In this document: piece by piece, positions 8,648 to 18,511 of the stretch | Position numbering within the stretch: the first letter of the stretch is position 1 | Layout of the letters: every line of letters begins with the position of its first letter | Source: Paenibacillus tundrae | GTDB lineage: Bacteria > Bacillota > Bacilli > Paenibacillales > Paenibacillaceae | NCBI RefSeq assembly: GCF_036884255.1 | Contig: NZ_CP145605.1 | Coordinates: forward strand, 2,480,001-2,544,000 | Direction of reading: 5' to 3' | Length of the DNA: 64,000 nucleotides | Position numbers and translations under genes: made by a program | Notes under the pieces: generated by a model | Database searches by the model: none | Told to the model about the DNA's origin: nothing | Seen by the model: the letters and a program-made list of their open reading frames with translations, nothing else

Positions 8648-9346
8648 ATGGCAGTAATCTCCATGAAGCAGCTTCTCGAAGCTGGGGTACACTTCGGTCA
8701 CCAAACACGTCGTTGGAACCCAAAAATGGATCGTTATATCTTCACTGAAAGAAACGGAATTTATATCATTGACTTGCAAAAGACAGTGAAAAAAGTCGAA
8801 GAGGCTTACAACTTTGTTAAAGGAATCGCAGGCGAGAATGGTACTATTCTTTTCGTTGGTACTAAAAAACAAGCTCAAGATTCTGTTAAAGAAGAAGCTG
8901 AACGCGCTGGGCAGTTCTACATTAACCAACGTTGGTTGGGTGGTACCCTGACTAACTTCTCAACTATTCAAAAACGTATTGATCGTTTGAAACAGTTGGA
9001 AGCTTGGGAAGAAGACGGTACTTTCGCTGTATTGCCTAAAAAAGAAGTTATCTTGCTTCGCAAAGAAAAAGATCGTCTTGAGAAATTCTTGGGCGGTATT
9101 AAAAATATGAAAGGCCTGCCAAGCGCCCTGTTCATCATCGATCCACGCAAAGAGCGTATCGCTGTTGCTGAAGCTCGCAAATTGGGTATCCCAATCGTTG
9201 GTATCGTTGATACTAACTGCGATCCAGACGAGATCGATTATGTTATCCCAGGTAATGACGACGCGATTCGCGCTGTTAAATTGCTGACAGGTAAAATGGC
9301 TGACGCTGTTATCGAAGCTAACCAAGGCGAAGAAACTTCCGCTTAA
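8648..9346 (+). CDS. rpsB: 30S ribosomal protein uS2
   Basis: 232 residues. It begins [27 protein letters not shown], the unmistakable S2 signature, and contains [23 protein letters not shown] near the C-terminus. It binds late to the head of the small subunit and helps S1 association. The ATG at 8648 has AGGAGGTGTG upstream; the in-frame TTG at 8588 would add a tail absent from S2 proteins. Codon use is strongly biased, as expected for a highly expressed gene, and this produces long reverse-strand shadow frames. Confidence 0.99.
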   Translation: MAVISMKQLLEAGVHFGHQTRRWNPKMDRYIFTERNGIYIIDLQKTVKKVEEAYNFVKGIAGENGTILFVGTKKQAQDSVKEEAERAGQFYINQRWLGGTLTNFSTIQKRIDRLKQLEAWEEDGTFAVLPKKEVILLRKEKDRLEKFLGGIKNMKGLPSALFIIDPRKERIAVAEARKLGIPIVGIVDTNCDPDEIDYVIPGNDDAIRAVKLLTGKMADAVIEANQGEETSA

Positions 9347-9376
9347 TAGTTTCGAACATAATTCATGAATTAAATG

Positions 9377-9421
9377 AAAAGGGTGGTTGGTAGGTGGATA
9401 ACCTCTCACTGCCCTTTTTTT
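9377..9421 (+). terminator. Possible attenuator hairpin between rpsB and tsf
   Basis: AAAAGGG at 9377-9383 can pair with CCCTTTT at 9412-9418, which runs into a T tract, giving a weak terminator-like hairpin. It could lower tsf relative to rpsB expression. The stem is short with an imperfect upper part. Confidence 0.5.
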
Positions 9422-9460
9422 AGAGTGTACGTACAATACTTAATCTGGAGGGAATTTATA

Positions 9461-10111
9461 ATGGCAGTTAATGCGAGTGCAGTAAAAGAACTTCGCGAAA
9501 GAACGGGCGCTGGTATGCTCGATTGTAAAAAAGCACTGGAAGAAGCAAACGGTGATGTAACGAAAGCGGCTGAATTGTTGCGTGAAAAAGGTCTTTCTGC
9601 AGCAGCAAGCAAAGCAGGTCGTGCAGCTACTGAAGGAACTGTAGAATCTTACATCCACGCTGGCGGACGTATCGGTGTCTTGGTTGAAGTTAACTGCGAA
9701 ACTGACTTCGTTGGTAAAACAGATCAATTTAAGGATTTCGTTAGAGACGTAGCTATGCAAATCGCTGCAGCTAATCCTAAATATGTTACACGCGAAGAAG
9801 TTCCTACAGATGAGCTGGAAAAAGAAAAAGAAATCTTGAAAGCTCAAGCTCTTAACGAAGGTAAACCAGAAAAAATCATTGAAAAAATGGTTGAAGGCCG
9901 TATCGGTAAATACTACGAAGAATATTGCCTGATGGAACAAACTTTTGTTAAAGATCCAGACAAAACAATTTCCCAATTGCTGAATGAAAAAATCAGCCAA
10001 ATTGGTGAAAATATCTCTATCCGTCGTTTCGTTCGTTACGAACTGGGTGAAGGTCTTGAGAAAAAAGTTGATAACTTCGTAGAAGAAGTTATGTCCCAAG
10101 TAAACAAATAA
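9461..10111 (+). CDS. tsf: Translation elongation factor Ts (short form)
   Basis: 216 residues. The N-terminal UBA-like part ([20 protein letters not shown]) and the core ([20 protein letters not shown], the EF-Tu-contact TDFV motif) are clear. EF-Ts exchanges GDP for GTP on EF-Tu. It is markedly shorter than the roughly 290-residue forms of B. subtilis and E. coli, lacking much of the second half of the core, but it ends naturally with EEVMSQVNK, so this is a short family form rather than truncation. The ATG at 9461 follows CTGGAGGG; the upstream in-frame ATG at 9374 is rejected. Confidence 0.98.
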   Translation: MAVNASAVKELRERTGAGMLDCKKALEEANGDVTKAAELLREKGLSAAASKAGRAATEGTVESYIHAGGRIGVLVEVNCETDFVGKTDQFKDFVRDVAMQIAAANPKYVTREEVPTDELEKEKEILKAQALNEGKPEKIIEKMVEGRIGKYYEEYCLMEQTFVKDPDKTISQLLNEKISQIGENISIRRFVRYELGEGLEKKVDNFVEEVMSQVNK

Positions 10112-10124
10112 GACGGTTATTTAA

Positions 10125-10218
10125 ACCGGCAAGCAGGATTGATTTTCGAAGATATAAGAATGATGAAACTTCGAAGCGCAAACTCCCTTATATCTCAGGA
10201 AAACAGTGCCTTACCGGT
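10125..10218 (+). promoter_or_regulatory. Structured intergenic RNA between tsf and pyrH
   Basis: An outer stem joins ACCGGCAAG (10125-10133) to CTTACCGGT (10210-10218) with one mismatch. Inside it, GATATAAG (10151-10158) pairs with CTTATATC (10187-10194). A third pairing, TTCGAAG (10145-10151) with CTTCGAA (10169-10175), crosses the second one, so alternative folds are possible. Function is unknown. Confidence 0.55.
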
Positions 10219-10240
10219 CGATCGTTTTTCCTAAAAGAGC

Positions 10241-10268
10241 GGAACACTAGTGTGTTCCTTTCTTTTTA
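10241..10268 (+). terminator. Terminator after tsf, before pyrH
   Basis: GGAACAC at 10241-10247 pairs with GTGTTCC at 10252-10258 across a TAGT loop and is followed by TTTCTTTTT. Moderate strength; some read-through into pyrH is likely because no clear promoter was seen downstream. Confidence 0.7.
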
Positions 10269-10304
10269 AGCAGGAGGCCGTGCGCGAGAAGTTTTGTTGG
10301 TTGA

Positions 10305-11071
<767 letters not shown>

Positions 11072-11072
<1 letters not shown>

Positions 11073-11626
11073 TGCCACAAGCGGTTAAAAAACATGCCGA
11101 AGAACGTATGGAAAAAGCAATTCAAGCGTTACGACGTGATCTTGCCACTTTGCGTGCAGGGCGTGCTACTCCAGCTCTTCTGGATCGGGTTCAGGTAGAG
11201 TATTATGGTGCAATGACACCACTTAATCAGCTTGCTAATATCAGTACACCAGATTCACGCACACTGATGATCCAACCATGGGATAAGTCATCCATGAGTG
11301 ATATCGAGCGTGCGATCATGAAGTCCGATCTTGGACTTACACCAGCCAACGACGGCACCATGATTCGTCTGTCTATTCCGCCACTTACGGAAGAGCGCAG
11401 AGCGGAGCTTGTGAAGCTGACTAAAAAGTTTGGTGAAGAGGGCAAAGTGGCGATTCGTAACATTCGCCGTGATGCTAACGATGATATCAAAAAAATGGAG
11501 AAGTCAGATATTTCTGAGGACGAGTCCCGGAGACATCAAGACGATATCCAAAAATCGACAGATAAATTTATTGCTGAAGTCGATAAGGTACTCGCTGCCA
11601 AAGAAAAAGAAATCATGGAAGTGTAA
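11072..11626 (+). CDS. frr: Ribosome recycling factor
   Basis: 184 residues, the standard RRF length. Motifs are [20 protein letters not shown] and [26 protein letters not shown]. With EF-G it splits post-termination ribosomes. The start overlaps the pyrH stop. A strong terminator follows at once, so pyrH-frr appear to form a short transcription unit ending here. Confidence 0.98.
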
Positions 11627-11671
11627 GACAAGCGCAGCCCCTCCGATCCGGTGGGGTTTTGTCTCTTTTTT
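11626..11671 (+). terminator. Intrinsic terminator after frr
   Basis: Nested inverted repeat: outer AGACA/TGTCT (11626-11630 and 11660-11664) and inner CCCC/GGGG around a CCGATCCGG core, followed by CTTTTTT. Confidence 0.85.
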
Positions 11672-11714
11672 AAGCTTCAGGTGAAGAAACTTCAGGGATT
11701 TTGGAGGAACAGGA

Positions 11715-12482
11715 ATGATCAAACGGGTTCGGTCGTGGTGGAATGGGGCTGAAAAGCAGGAAACGCTGACTATATCCGAGGATAATATCCCGCAGCATGT
11801 AGCTATTATTATGGACGGAAATGGACGATGGGCCAAACGTCTCGGCCTTCCGCGCATAGCTGGACATCAGAATGGGATGAAGGCAGTCAAACGTGCGACC
11901 ATCGCGGCGGATGAACTGGGCATCAAATATCTGACGATGTATGCTTTTTCGACAGAAAACTGGACGCGTCCAAAAGAAGAAGTGGATTTTCTGATGCGAC
12001 TTCCGCAAGAGTTTTTGGCGATTGAGCTGGATGAGCTTATCGAAAAGAACGTGCAGATTCGGATGATGGGTCAGGAGGAACATTTACCTTCTCATACCAT
12101 TAATGCTTTACGTGAAGCTATACGTCTTACAGAACATAACACAGGTCTTGTGCTAAACTTTGCAATGAATTACGGAAGCCGCAGAGAAATGACAGACTGC
12201 GTTAAAAAAATAGCTCTACAGGTTCAGTCGGGGGAACTGTCTGCAGAGGAGATTACACCGGAGCTCATCGACAGACATATGTTAACGAGTGATATGCCTG
12301 ACCCGGATCTGTTGATTCGAACAAGCGGAGAGCTCAGACTCAGTAATTTCATGCTCTGGCAACTTGCTTATAGCGAACTATGGTTTACGGATATATACTG
12401 GCCCGAATTTGGCAAGCAGCATTTAATTGAAGCAGTAGCCGAATATCAGCGCAGAACAAGGCGTTACGGCGGTTTGAAATAG
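11715..12482 (+). CDS. uppS: Undecaprenyl diphosphate synthase (isoprenyl transferase)
   Basis: 255 residues, cis-prenyltransferase family. Catalytic Asp34 lies in AIIMDGNGRWAKRLG; also seen are AGHQNGMKAVKR, MYAFSTENW and the C-terminal DPDLLIRTSGELRLSNFMLWQ substrate-binding motif. It makes C55 undecaprenyl diphosphate for peptidoglycan lipid carriers. The ATG has GGAGGAACAGGA upstream. It is first of the envelope group uppS-cdsA-dxr. No clear promoter was identified in the 40 bases after the frr terminator. Confidence 0.98.
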   Translation: MIKRVRSWWNGAEKQETLTISEDNIPQHVAIIMDGNGRWAKRLGLPRIAGHQNGMKAVKRATIAADELGIKYLTMYAFSTENWTRPKEEVDFLMRLPQEFLAIELDELIEKNVQIRMMGQEEHLPSHTINALREAIRLTEHNTGLVLNFAMNYGSRREMTDCVKKIALQVQSGELSAEEITPELIDRHMLTSDMPDPDLLIRTSGELRLSNFMLWQLAYSELWFTDIYWPEFGKQHLIEAVAEYQRRTRRYGGLK

Positions 12483-12498
12483 ATGGAGGATGAAGCCG

Positions 12499-13293
12499 TT
12501 GAAACAGCGATTAACGACAGGAATAATAGCAGGTGTTTTGTTTTTGGGTTTTTGCTTGCTAGGCGGACCCTGGTATCATGGCTTGGTATTAGTGATGGCT
12601 CTCATCGGTTACTATGAATTTGTGAAAATGACGGGAGTACAGCCTTTTTCAGGTGTAGCTCTAATTGGATACCTAGGCGTTTTTTCGCTTGTATTTCCTT
12701 GGGAAATGGTATGGGAAGCCAGACCGCTGACTCTATTTCAGATCGGCTGGCTTGTGATGTTGGTATTAATGACGGCATCGGTCATTACTAAAAATAAGAT
12801 TCCGGTTAATACCGTTGCGATGCTCTTTCTTGGTGTGTTGTACATTGGTATTGGCTTTTATTACATTGCCGAGTCGAGACATCTTCAACATGGGTTGTTT
12901 TGGACTTTTCTACTGCTGGGCTCTATTTGGGCAAGCGACGCAGGAGCCTATTTTGTCGGAAAGCTGATTGGCAAAAACAAATTGTGGCCTTCAATTAGTC
13001 CTAACAAAACAGTGGAGGGTGCACTAGGCGGTATCATCATTGCCATTATAACCTCACTCGTTTTTGCAGGAGTATCGGACGGTTTGCTTACCTGGCCGAG
13101 AGCGATATTAATTGGAGTCGCTTGTGCTGTAGTAGGTCAGATGGGAGATCTCATTCAATCTGCGTACAAACGAGTTTATAATATTAAAGATTCCGGTACG
13201 TTGCTACCGGGGCATGGTGGCATTTTGGATCGGTGCGACAGTTGGATCGTCGTTTTCCCGTTCATACATATACTGATGCTACTGCCCTACTAA
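12499..13293 (+). CDS. cdsA: Phosphatidate cytidylyltransferase
   Basis: About 264 residues with multiple membrane helices. The C-terminal CDP-DAG synthase signature is present (SPNKTVEGALGGI, then QMGDLIQSAYKRVYNIKDSGTLLPGHGGILDRCDS). It converts phosphatidate and CTP to CDP-diacylglycerol at the membrane. TTG at 12499 is preferred: the GATGGAGG site ends 9 bases before it, whereas the ATG at 12490 abuts the site. The product then begins MKQRLTTGIIAG like its relatives. It lies 16 bases after uppS. Confidence 0.95.
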   Translation: MKQRLTTGIIAGVLFLGFCLLGGPWYHGLVLVMALIGYYEFVKMTGVQPFSGVALIGYLGVFSLVFPWEMVWEARPLTLFQIGWLVMLVLMTASVITKNKIPVNTVAMLFLGVLYIGIGFYYIAESRHLQHGLFWTFLLLGSIWASDAGAYFVGKLIGKNKLWPSISPNKTVEGALGGIIIAIITSLVFAGVSDGLLTWPRAILIGVACAVVGQMGDLIQSAYKRVYNIKDSGTLLPGHGGILDRCDSWIVVFPFIHILMLLPY

Positions 13294-13368
13294 TTTTGCA
13301 AACAAGACAGGTGTAGTGAGTCGTCATTTTACTACACGTGCATTGGATAAATGAAGATGAGGTGCAGC

Positions 13369-14514
13369 ATGAAGAAAATTGCGATTCTTGGGTCAACGGG
13401 CTCAATTGGAACTCAGACACTTGATGTAGTAGATATGCATCCTGAGTTATTTCAAGTGGAAGGGCTTGCTGCAGGTGGGAATGCGGAGCTGCTCATTGAG
13501 CAAACGAAGCGTTACAAACCGAAGAAAGTTTCTGTTGGCTCCAAAGAACTGGCAGACTATATTGCACCCCTAATTCCTGCAGGAACGCAGGTTTTTCACG
13601 GTAAAGAAGGATTAGTCGAAATTGCTGCAGCTACAGAAGCGGATACAGTTGTAACCGCAGTAGTGGGAAGTCTGGGACTGGAGTCTACTCTAGCTGCCAT
13701 TGAAGCTGGAAAACAGATTGGTTTAGCGAACAAAGAGACCTTAGTTACAGCAGGCCATATCGTTACGTCAAAAGCAGCAGCAAAGGGAGTTTCGCTCTTG
13801 CCCGTGGATAGTGAACACTCTGCTATCTTCCAATGTTTGAATGGAGAGAAACGGGAGCAATTGCTAGGGATTACACTTACCGCTTCCGGAGGGTCTTTCC
13901 GCGATTTAACGCGTGAACAACTCAAAGAGGTTACTGTAGAGGATGCACTGAAACACCCGAATTGGTCGATGGGTTCCAAAATTACGATTGATTCCGCAAC
14001 AATGGTGAATAAAGGTCTGGAAGTAATTGAAGCGCATTGGTTATTTGGACTTCCATACGATCAGATCAATGTAGTGCTCCACCCTGAGAGCATTATCCAC
14101 TCATTTGTTGAGTTTGAAGATACCAGCATAATTGCTCAGTTAGGTAATCCAGATATGCGTGTGCCAATTCAATATGCGTTAACTTATCCTGATCGCCTAC
14201 CATCGCAAGCGACACGTCTATCCTTAGCTCAAGTGGGTAAGTTGAACTTTCGCGAGATGGATATGGAGCGCTTCCCTTGTTTAAGAATGGCATATGAATC
14301 TGGCAAACTTGGAGGAACTGCACCAACTGCGTTCAATGCGGCCAATGAAATTGCTGTCGCGAGATTTCTAAAAGGTGAGATCTCCTTTTTACAAATAGAG
14401 TATACGATCGAGAAGATCCTGGAAAAGCATAGTAACATTCAAAATCCAAGTTTAGAAGAAATTCTGGATGCTGATGAAACTTCTCGTAAGCTAGCCAATG
14501 AGTTGCGTTTTTAA
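13369..14514 (+). CDS. dxr: 1-deoxy-D-xylulose-5-phosphate reductoisomerase
   Basis: 381 residues, the usual DXR length. The N-terminal NADPH motif [16 protein letters not shown], the metal/substrate region [13 protein letters not shown] and the long signature [20 protein letters not shown] are all intact. It commits DXP to the methylerythritol phosphate route to isoprenoids, which feeds UppS nearby. ATG at 13369 follows GATGAGGTG; the ATG at 13351 lacks a site. In Bacillus rseP follows directly, but here about 1 kb of non-coding sequence intervenes. Confidence 0.97.
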   Translation: MKKIAILGSTGSIGTQTLDVVDMHPELFQVEGLAAGGNAELLIEQTKRYKPKKVSVGSKELADYIAPLIPAGTQVFHGKEGLVEIAAATEADTVVTAVVGSLGLESTLAAIEAGKQIGLANKETLVTAGHIVTSKAAAKGVSLLPVDSEHSAIFQCLNGEKREQLLGITLTASGGSFRDLTREQLKEVTVEDALKHPNWSMGSKITIDSATMVNKGLEVIEAHWLFGLPYDQINVVLHPESIIHSFVEFEDTSIIAQLGNPDMRVPIQYALTYPDRLPSQATRLSLAQVGKLNFREMDMERFPCLRMAYESGKLGGTAPTAFNAANEIAVARFLKGEISFLQIEYTIEKILEKHSNIQNPSLEEILDADETSRKLANELRF

Positions 14515-14626
14515 ACACTTTATAGATGTCCAACTCTTTTGTTAGTATGTTCCTTCATGCAAAACGATAGGCTGTGTCGGATGACAGACTGAGAGACTAT
14601 AGCTAAAGAGAAATAGCAACCGAAAG

Positions 14627-14676
14627 AAGGTCACTTTTTAAGATCAATGGCTGATCTAAAGGGGTGACCTTTTTAT
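14627..14676 (+). terminator. Terminator downstream of dxr
   Basis: AAGGTCAC (14627-14634) pairs with GTGACCTT (14664-14671), with an inner AGATCA/TGATCT stem (14641-14646, 14652-14657), followed by a short T run. It probably ends the uppS-cdsA-dxr transcript. Confidence 0.75.
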
Positions 14677-14679
14677 GTC

Positions 14680-15235
14680 AAATTAATTTAAATTGGAGTT
14701 GGTTCAATCAATTTAAATAAAGATGTATCGGAGCATTATTGGTATGAGGAGTTAAATTCAAAATTGCTATACATGAGCATCCCAATATTAATTAAGAGTT
14801 GTACATTTCAAGGTTAACCGGCTTGCCTAACGTCGAGCACTCTGAAAATCGCTATCATGATCATTATGCTGTATTATTATAGAATAGAGAATATGTCCAG
14901 TCCGATTTAGTCATGCATTTTGTGTAAGCTCAATTAATGATCGACAAAATGAAGAAATTCATCGAATATCATACAGAAATCCTAATTCACATGCCCAAGA
15001 AAATAGATCCCTTATAAAAGGAACGAGCATAGAGTCGCGTGTACTAGAGGGAATTTTCACAAGAGTTGGCGAATCTCATTCTAAAGGTTGTACTGTATGC
15101 GTACTTTATTTAGGTGGTGGACAAAGGCTGACTCTCAATTATTAGTCCAATAAGCGTGTACAACCAAGGAAGAGATCCAAAGACCGCTACCATTGCCGTG
15201 ATAAACGGATTAAATAGATGAAGGGGATTGAATCG
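14680..15235 (+). other. Non-coding, degenerate sequence between dxr and rseP
   Basis: No gene with a convincing start or ribosome-binding site is present. One stretch, 14888-15145, is open for about 85 codons without a start codon and carries no motif I recognise. The interval is AT-rich and looks like decayed coding sequence, consistent with the lanthipeptide synthetase fragment just downstream. Confidence 0.5.
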
Positions 15236-15459
15236 ATCTATCATTGTCATGGGTCACCAAGGGGCCGGAATTTTCACTACAAGAACTTGGCGTTGAAATA
15301 TGCTTGAAGTATAATAGTATTTCGGCGAGAGACTTCCAATTAGGGCTGATGACGGGAATAGCAGGCTTAGGTTATGGACTATTACGACTGAATAATCCTG
15401 AAATTCCTTCTGTTCTATCATTGGAGATTCCAGTACTTGGTGCGTTTACTGGGGCTTAA
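15236..15459 (+). pseudogene. Decayed C-terminal fragment of a LanM-type lanthipeptide synthetase
   Basis: The 3' part (15343-15459) reads GLMTGIAGLGYGLLRLNNPE, then IPSVLSLE, the hallmark C-terminus of LanM/LanC-type cyclases. About 100 bases upstream another frame reads CHGSP (15245-15259), and after a one-base shift GAGIFTTR (from 15261), together resembling the zinc-ligand motif CHGxPGIG. A third segment, NLALKYA, lies in the first frame again. Frames change at least twice, and most of the roughly 130 residues normally lying between WCHG and GLMTG are missing. No start or binding site exists. I infer the scar of a lost class II lanthipeptide cluster. Full-length homologs are about 1000 residues. 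Confidence 0.75.
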
Positions 15460-15531
15460 AAAACTTCTTGGTATTTAATTAAGAATAATGTTATTCTAGA
15501 GCATGCATAATAAGTTAAGGAGGTGTAGTGT

Positions 15532-16806
15532 TTGTTGGAGACTCTTAAAATCGCGTTCTATATATTCATGATGTTCTTTGTTATTGTAGCCATTCATGAA
15601 TGGGGCCACTATTATTTTGCGAAGCGCGCTGGTATTTTGGTTCGTGAATTTGCAATTGGATTTGGTCCTAAAATGTTTTCATATAAGAAGGGTGAAACTC
15701 AGTTCACGTTCCGTCTGCTTCCTTTTGGTGGGTATGCAAGAATGGCAGGTGAAGATCCGGATACTACGGGGATTGATGTAGGACAAACGATATGTGTTAG
15801 AATTAAGGACGATAAGGTTGAGAAAATCTTCACGAGCAATCTTGAAAAGTACAAGAATGTAATCAAAGGTGAAGTTCTGCAAATCGACCTGGAAACAGCT
15901 CTTAAAATTGAACTTGATGTTGACGGCGAGCGCATGACCTATGATGTTCATCCTCAGGCTGTTATTGTAAACAAAAATGCTAGCATGCAAATCGCACCTA
16001 AAGATCGTTGGTTTAGTAGTAAAACCGTTGGACAGCGCTCCTTGGCTATTTTTGCCGGCCCGATGATGAACTTTATTCTAGCATTTGTGTTGTTTGCAAT
16101 ATTTGTTCAAGTAAGTGGTGTTCCTGTCGAGAATCCCTCCTACATAAAAATAGCTGATGTTTCAGCAAACACGCCTGCGGAGAAGGCTGGATTCAAAGAG
16201 GGAGATATCATTAAGAGTATTAATGGTACGTCCGTTGGAATTGACCAACAACAAGTCATTGCTTCCATCTCTGAGTCAAAAGATAAGGCTATGAACTGGA
16301 CTGTGATTCGGGATGGGAAGGAACTTGACGTTTCGGTTACTCCGACTTCGTTGCCTGGCCAGGAAGGTGGCAAAGTAGGGATCTCACTAGGGTTTCCTAC
16401 GAGACAAGCAGGTTTTGTAGAAACCTTCACGTTATCTGGTAAGTATACGATCGAAACATCTAAATTAATTTTCAAAGGCCTTCAACAACTCGTACAAAAC
16501 TTCGCTCTTGATGATATTGGTGGTCCAGTCAGAACCATCGAGTTAACGGGGGAGATCGCCAAATCCGGGTTGGATCGTTTATTATACTGGAGTGCAATGA
16601 TCAGTATTAATCTAGGGATTTTCAACCTGTTACCGATCCCGGCATTGGATGGCAGCCGCCTTGTATTTTTGGGAATTGAAGCTCTGCGAGGCAGACCGGT
16701 TGACCCGAATCGAGAAGGCATGGTTCACTTTATTGGATTTGCGATGTTGTTTGTACTGATGCTGGCTGTAACATATAATGATATACTACGTTTAATTAAT
16801 GGATAA
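15532..16806 (+). CDS. rseP: RseP/RasP site-2 intramembrane metalloprotease
   Basis: 424 residues. Zinc motif HEWGH at residues 22-26 lies in the first membrane helix. A PDZ domain spans about 200-280 (ISANTPAEKAGFKEGDIIKSING-like), and the second active-site motif NLLPIPALDGSRLVFL lies near 370, followed by a last membrane helix. It cuts transmembrane anti-sigma factors and signal-peptide remnants within the membrane. TTG at 15532 has AAGGAGGTG upstream; TTG at 15535 is an alternative. It starts 72 bases after the lanM remnant and heads rseP-proS. Confidence 0.97.
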   Translation: MLETLKIAFYIFMMFFVIVAIHEWGHYYFAKRAGILVREFAIGFGPKMFSYKKGETQFTFRLLPFGGYARMAGEDPDTTGIDVGQTICVRIKDDKVEKIFTSNLEKYKNVIKGEVLQIDLETALKIELDVDGERMTYDVHPQAVIVNKNASMQIAPKDRWFSSKTVGQRSLAIFAGPMMNFILAFVLFAIFVQVSGVPVENPSYIKIADVSANTPAEKAGFKEGDIIKSINGTSVGIDQQQVIASISESKDKAMNWTVIRDGKELDVSVTPTSLPGQEGGKVGISLGFPTRQAGFVETFTLSGKYTIETSKLIFKGLQQLVQNFALDDIGGPVRTIELTGEIAKSGLDRLLYWSAMISINLGIFNLLPIPALDGSRLVFLGIEALRGRPVDPNREGMVHFIGFAMLFVLMLAVTYNDILRLING

Positions 16807-16867
16807 TATGGTTTGACTATCTTCTGGTAAGTCGAAGGTAGTCGTAATGGGAGGACGCTGGAGTCTT

Positions 16868-18322
16868 ATGTCAAAGGAAAATGAAAAACAGTTCGTAACT
16901 GAAATTACACCACAGAGTGAAGATTTTTCTCGTTGGTACATTGATGTAATCAAAAAAGCAGATCTGATGGATTACTCTCCAGTTCGCGGATGTATTGTTT
17001 TTAAACCTGATGGATTTGAAATTTGGGAACATATTAAGGATGAGCTGGATCGTCGTTTCCGTGAAACGGGTCACCGGAATGCATACTTCCCAATGTTTAT
17101 TCCAGAGAGCTTTTTCCAGAAGGAAAAAGAGCACGTAGAGGGCTTTAACCCTGAATTGCCGTGGGTTACCGAGGCTGGTGGAGAGAAGTTGGAAGAGCGT
17201 CTTGCAATCCGCCCTACATCTGAGACAATTATTGGTCACATGTACTCCAAGTGGATTCAATCATATCGTGACTTGCCAGTTCTGATTAACCAGTGGGCTA
17301 ACGTTGTGCGTTGGGAGAAAAGAACGTTGCCTTTCCTTCGGACAAGCGAGTTCTTGTGGCAAGAAGGACATACTGCACATGAGACGGAAGAAGAAGCGCG
17401 TGAGGAAACGATGAAAATGCTTGAGATTTATCGTGAAGTAGTTGAAGAATACCTTGCGATTCCGGTCATAACAGGACAGAAAACAAAATCGGAGAAGTTT
17501 GCCGGTGCGGTAGACACCTTCTCAATTGAAGCAATGATGAAAGATGGACGTGCAGTGCAAGCAGGTACATCTCACTATATGGGAACGAATTTTGCAAAAG
17601 CTTTTGAAATCCAATATCTTAGCCGCAACAATGAGTTGGAGCTTGCTTACACGACGTCTTGGGGGGTAAGTACTCGTCTCATTGGTGCGCTAATTATGGT
17701 GCATGGTGATGACCGTGGTCTGGTGCTGCCGCCTAAAGTTGCACCTACTCAAGTGGTTATGATTCCGATTGGACCGCCAAAAACTCGTGATGCTGTTGTA
17801 GGCCGTGCGGATGAATTATTTGCGGAGTTGAAACAAGCTGGGGTTCGTGTCAAGATGGATGACCGTAGCGATGTACGTCCTGGTTGGAAGTTTAACGAGT
17901 ATGAGATGCGCGGTGTGCCGATTCGTCTTGAGATCGGGCCACGCGATATGGAAAACGGTGTTTGTGTTCTTGTATCTCGGATTACAGGTGAGAAGAAAGT
18001 TGTGGAGCAGGCTAACCTGGTTGAAGAAATTCAAACGATGTTGGCACAAGTTCAGTCCGATATGTTGGAACGTGCACGTACATTTATGTCGGACAACTTC
18101 TATTCTGTAGATACATTAGATGAGATGAAAGAGTTAATGGAGAATAAACGTGGTTTCACGCTAGCAGGATGGTGCGGCTCAGAAGCGTGCGAAGATAAAG
18201 TAAGAGAAGTAACGGGCGCTACAAGCCGGAACATCCCGTTCCAGCCTGCAGAAGAAAAACATACGTGCCTGGCTTGTGGAGAAAAAGCAGAACATACCGT
18301 AGTATTTGCGAGAGCCTACTAA
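16868..18322 (+). CDS. proS: Prolyl-tRNA synthetase, archaeal/eukaryote-like type
   Basis: 484 residues. The N-terminus (ITPQSEDFSRWYIDVIKKAD, DYSPVRGCIVFKPDGFEIWE) and motif 2/3 regions (LPFLRTSEFLWQEGHTAHET, HGDDRGLVLPP) belong to the archaeal/eukaryote-like ProRS class. It lacks the inserted editing domain of the roughly 565-residue bacterial type. The C-terminal zinc-type module keeps four Cys (WCGSEACEDK, then HTCLACGEK). It charges tRNA-Pro. The ATG at 16868 follows CTGGAG; the ATG at 16847 precedes the binding site. It sits at the same locus, between rseP and polC, where B. subtilis has a bacterial-type proS. Confidence 0.96.
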   Translation: MSKENEKQFVTEITPQSEDFSRWYIDVIKKADLMDYSPVRGCIVFKPDGFEIWEHIKDELDRRFRETGHRNAYFPMFIPESFFQKEKEHVEGFNPELPWVTEAGGEKLEERLAIRPTSETIIGHMYSKWIQSYRDLPVLINQWANVVRWEKRTLPFLRTSEFLWQEGHTAHETEEEAREETMKMLEIYREVVEEYLAIPVITGQKTKSEKFAGAVDTFSIEAMMKDGRAVQAGTSHYMGTNFAKAFEIQYLSRNNELELAYTTSWGVSTRLIGALIMVHGDDRGLVLPPKVAPTQVVMIPIGPPKTRDAVVGRADELFAELKQAGVRVKMDDRSDVRPGWKFNEYEMRGVPIRLEIGPRDMENGVCVLVSRITGEKKVVEQANLVEEIQTMLAQVQSDMLERARTFMSDNFYSVDTLDEMKELMENKRGFTLAGWCGSEACEDKVREVTGATSRNIPFQPAEEKHTCLACGEKAEHTVVFARAY

Positions 18323-18407
18323 GTAACACAGGCTTCGTTATATTGTATTGAAATTATGTACTCATAATTTCGATCTAGCAAAAGGATGTTTGCTGATTAA
18401 GGTAGGA

Positions 18408-18483
18408 ATGAAAAGCTTCTGTCGGATAAAATGAGTCGGTGCCGTTCGGATCGGGGACATTTTTGATTACAGAGGCTTTTCAT
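18408..18483 (+). promoter_or_regulatory. Long stem-loop in the polC leader
   Basis: ATGAAAAGCTTCTG (18408-18421) faces CAGAGGCTTTTCAT (18470-18483), giving a 14-bp stem with one mismatched or bulged position, enclosing about 48 bases. It ends about 28 bases before the polC start and has no T tract, so it is not a simple terminator. Function unknown; it could affect polC translation or mRNA stability. Confidence 0.6.
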
Positions 18484-18511
18484 GCTTTGAAGGGCAACGA
18501 GGAGGAACATT

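Noticed and set aside
15244-15459. 71-codon ORF as an intact small gene
   Set aside because: Its start codon lies inside the frameshifted CHG region without a binding site; better read as the end of a broken lanM.
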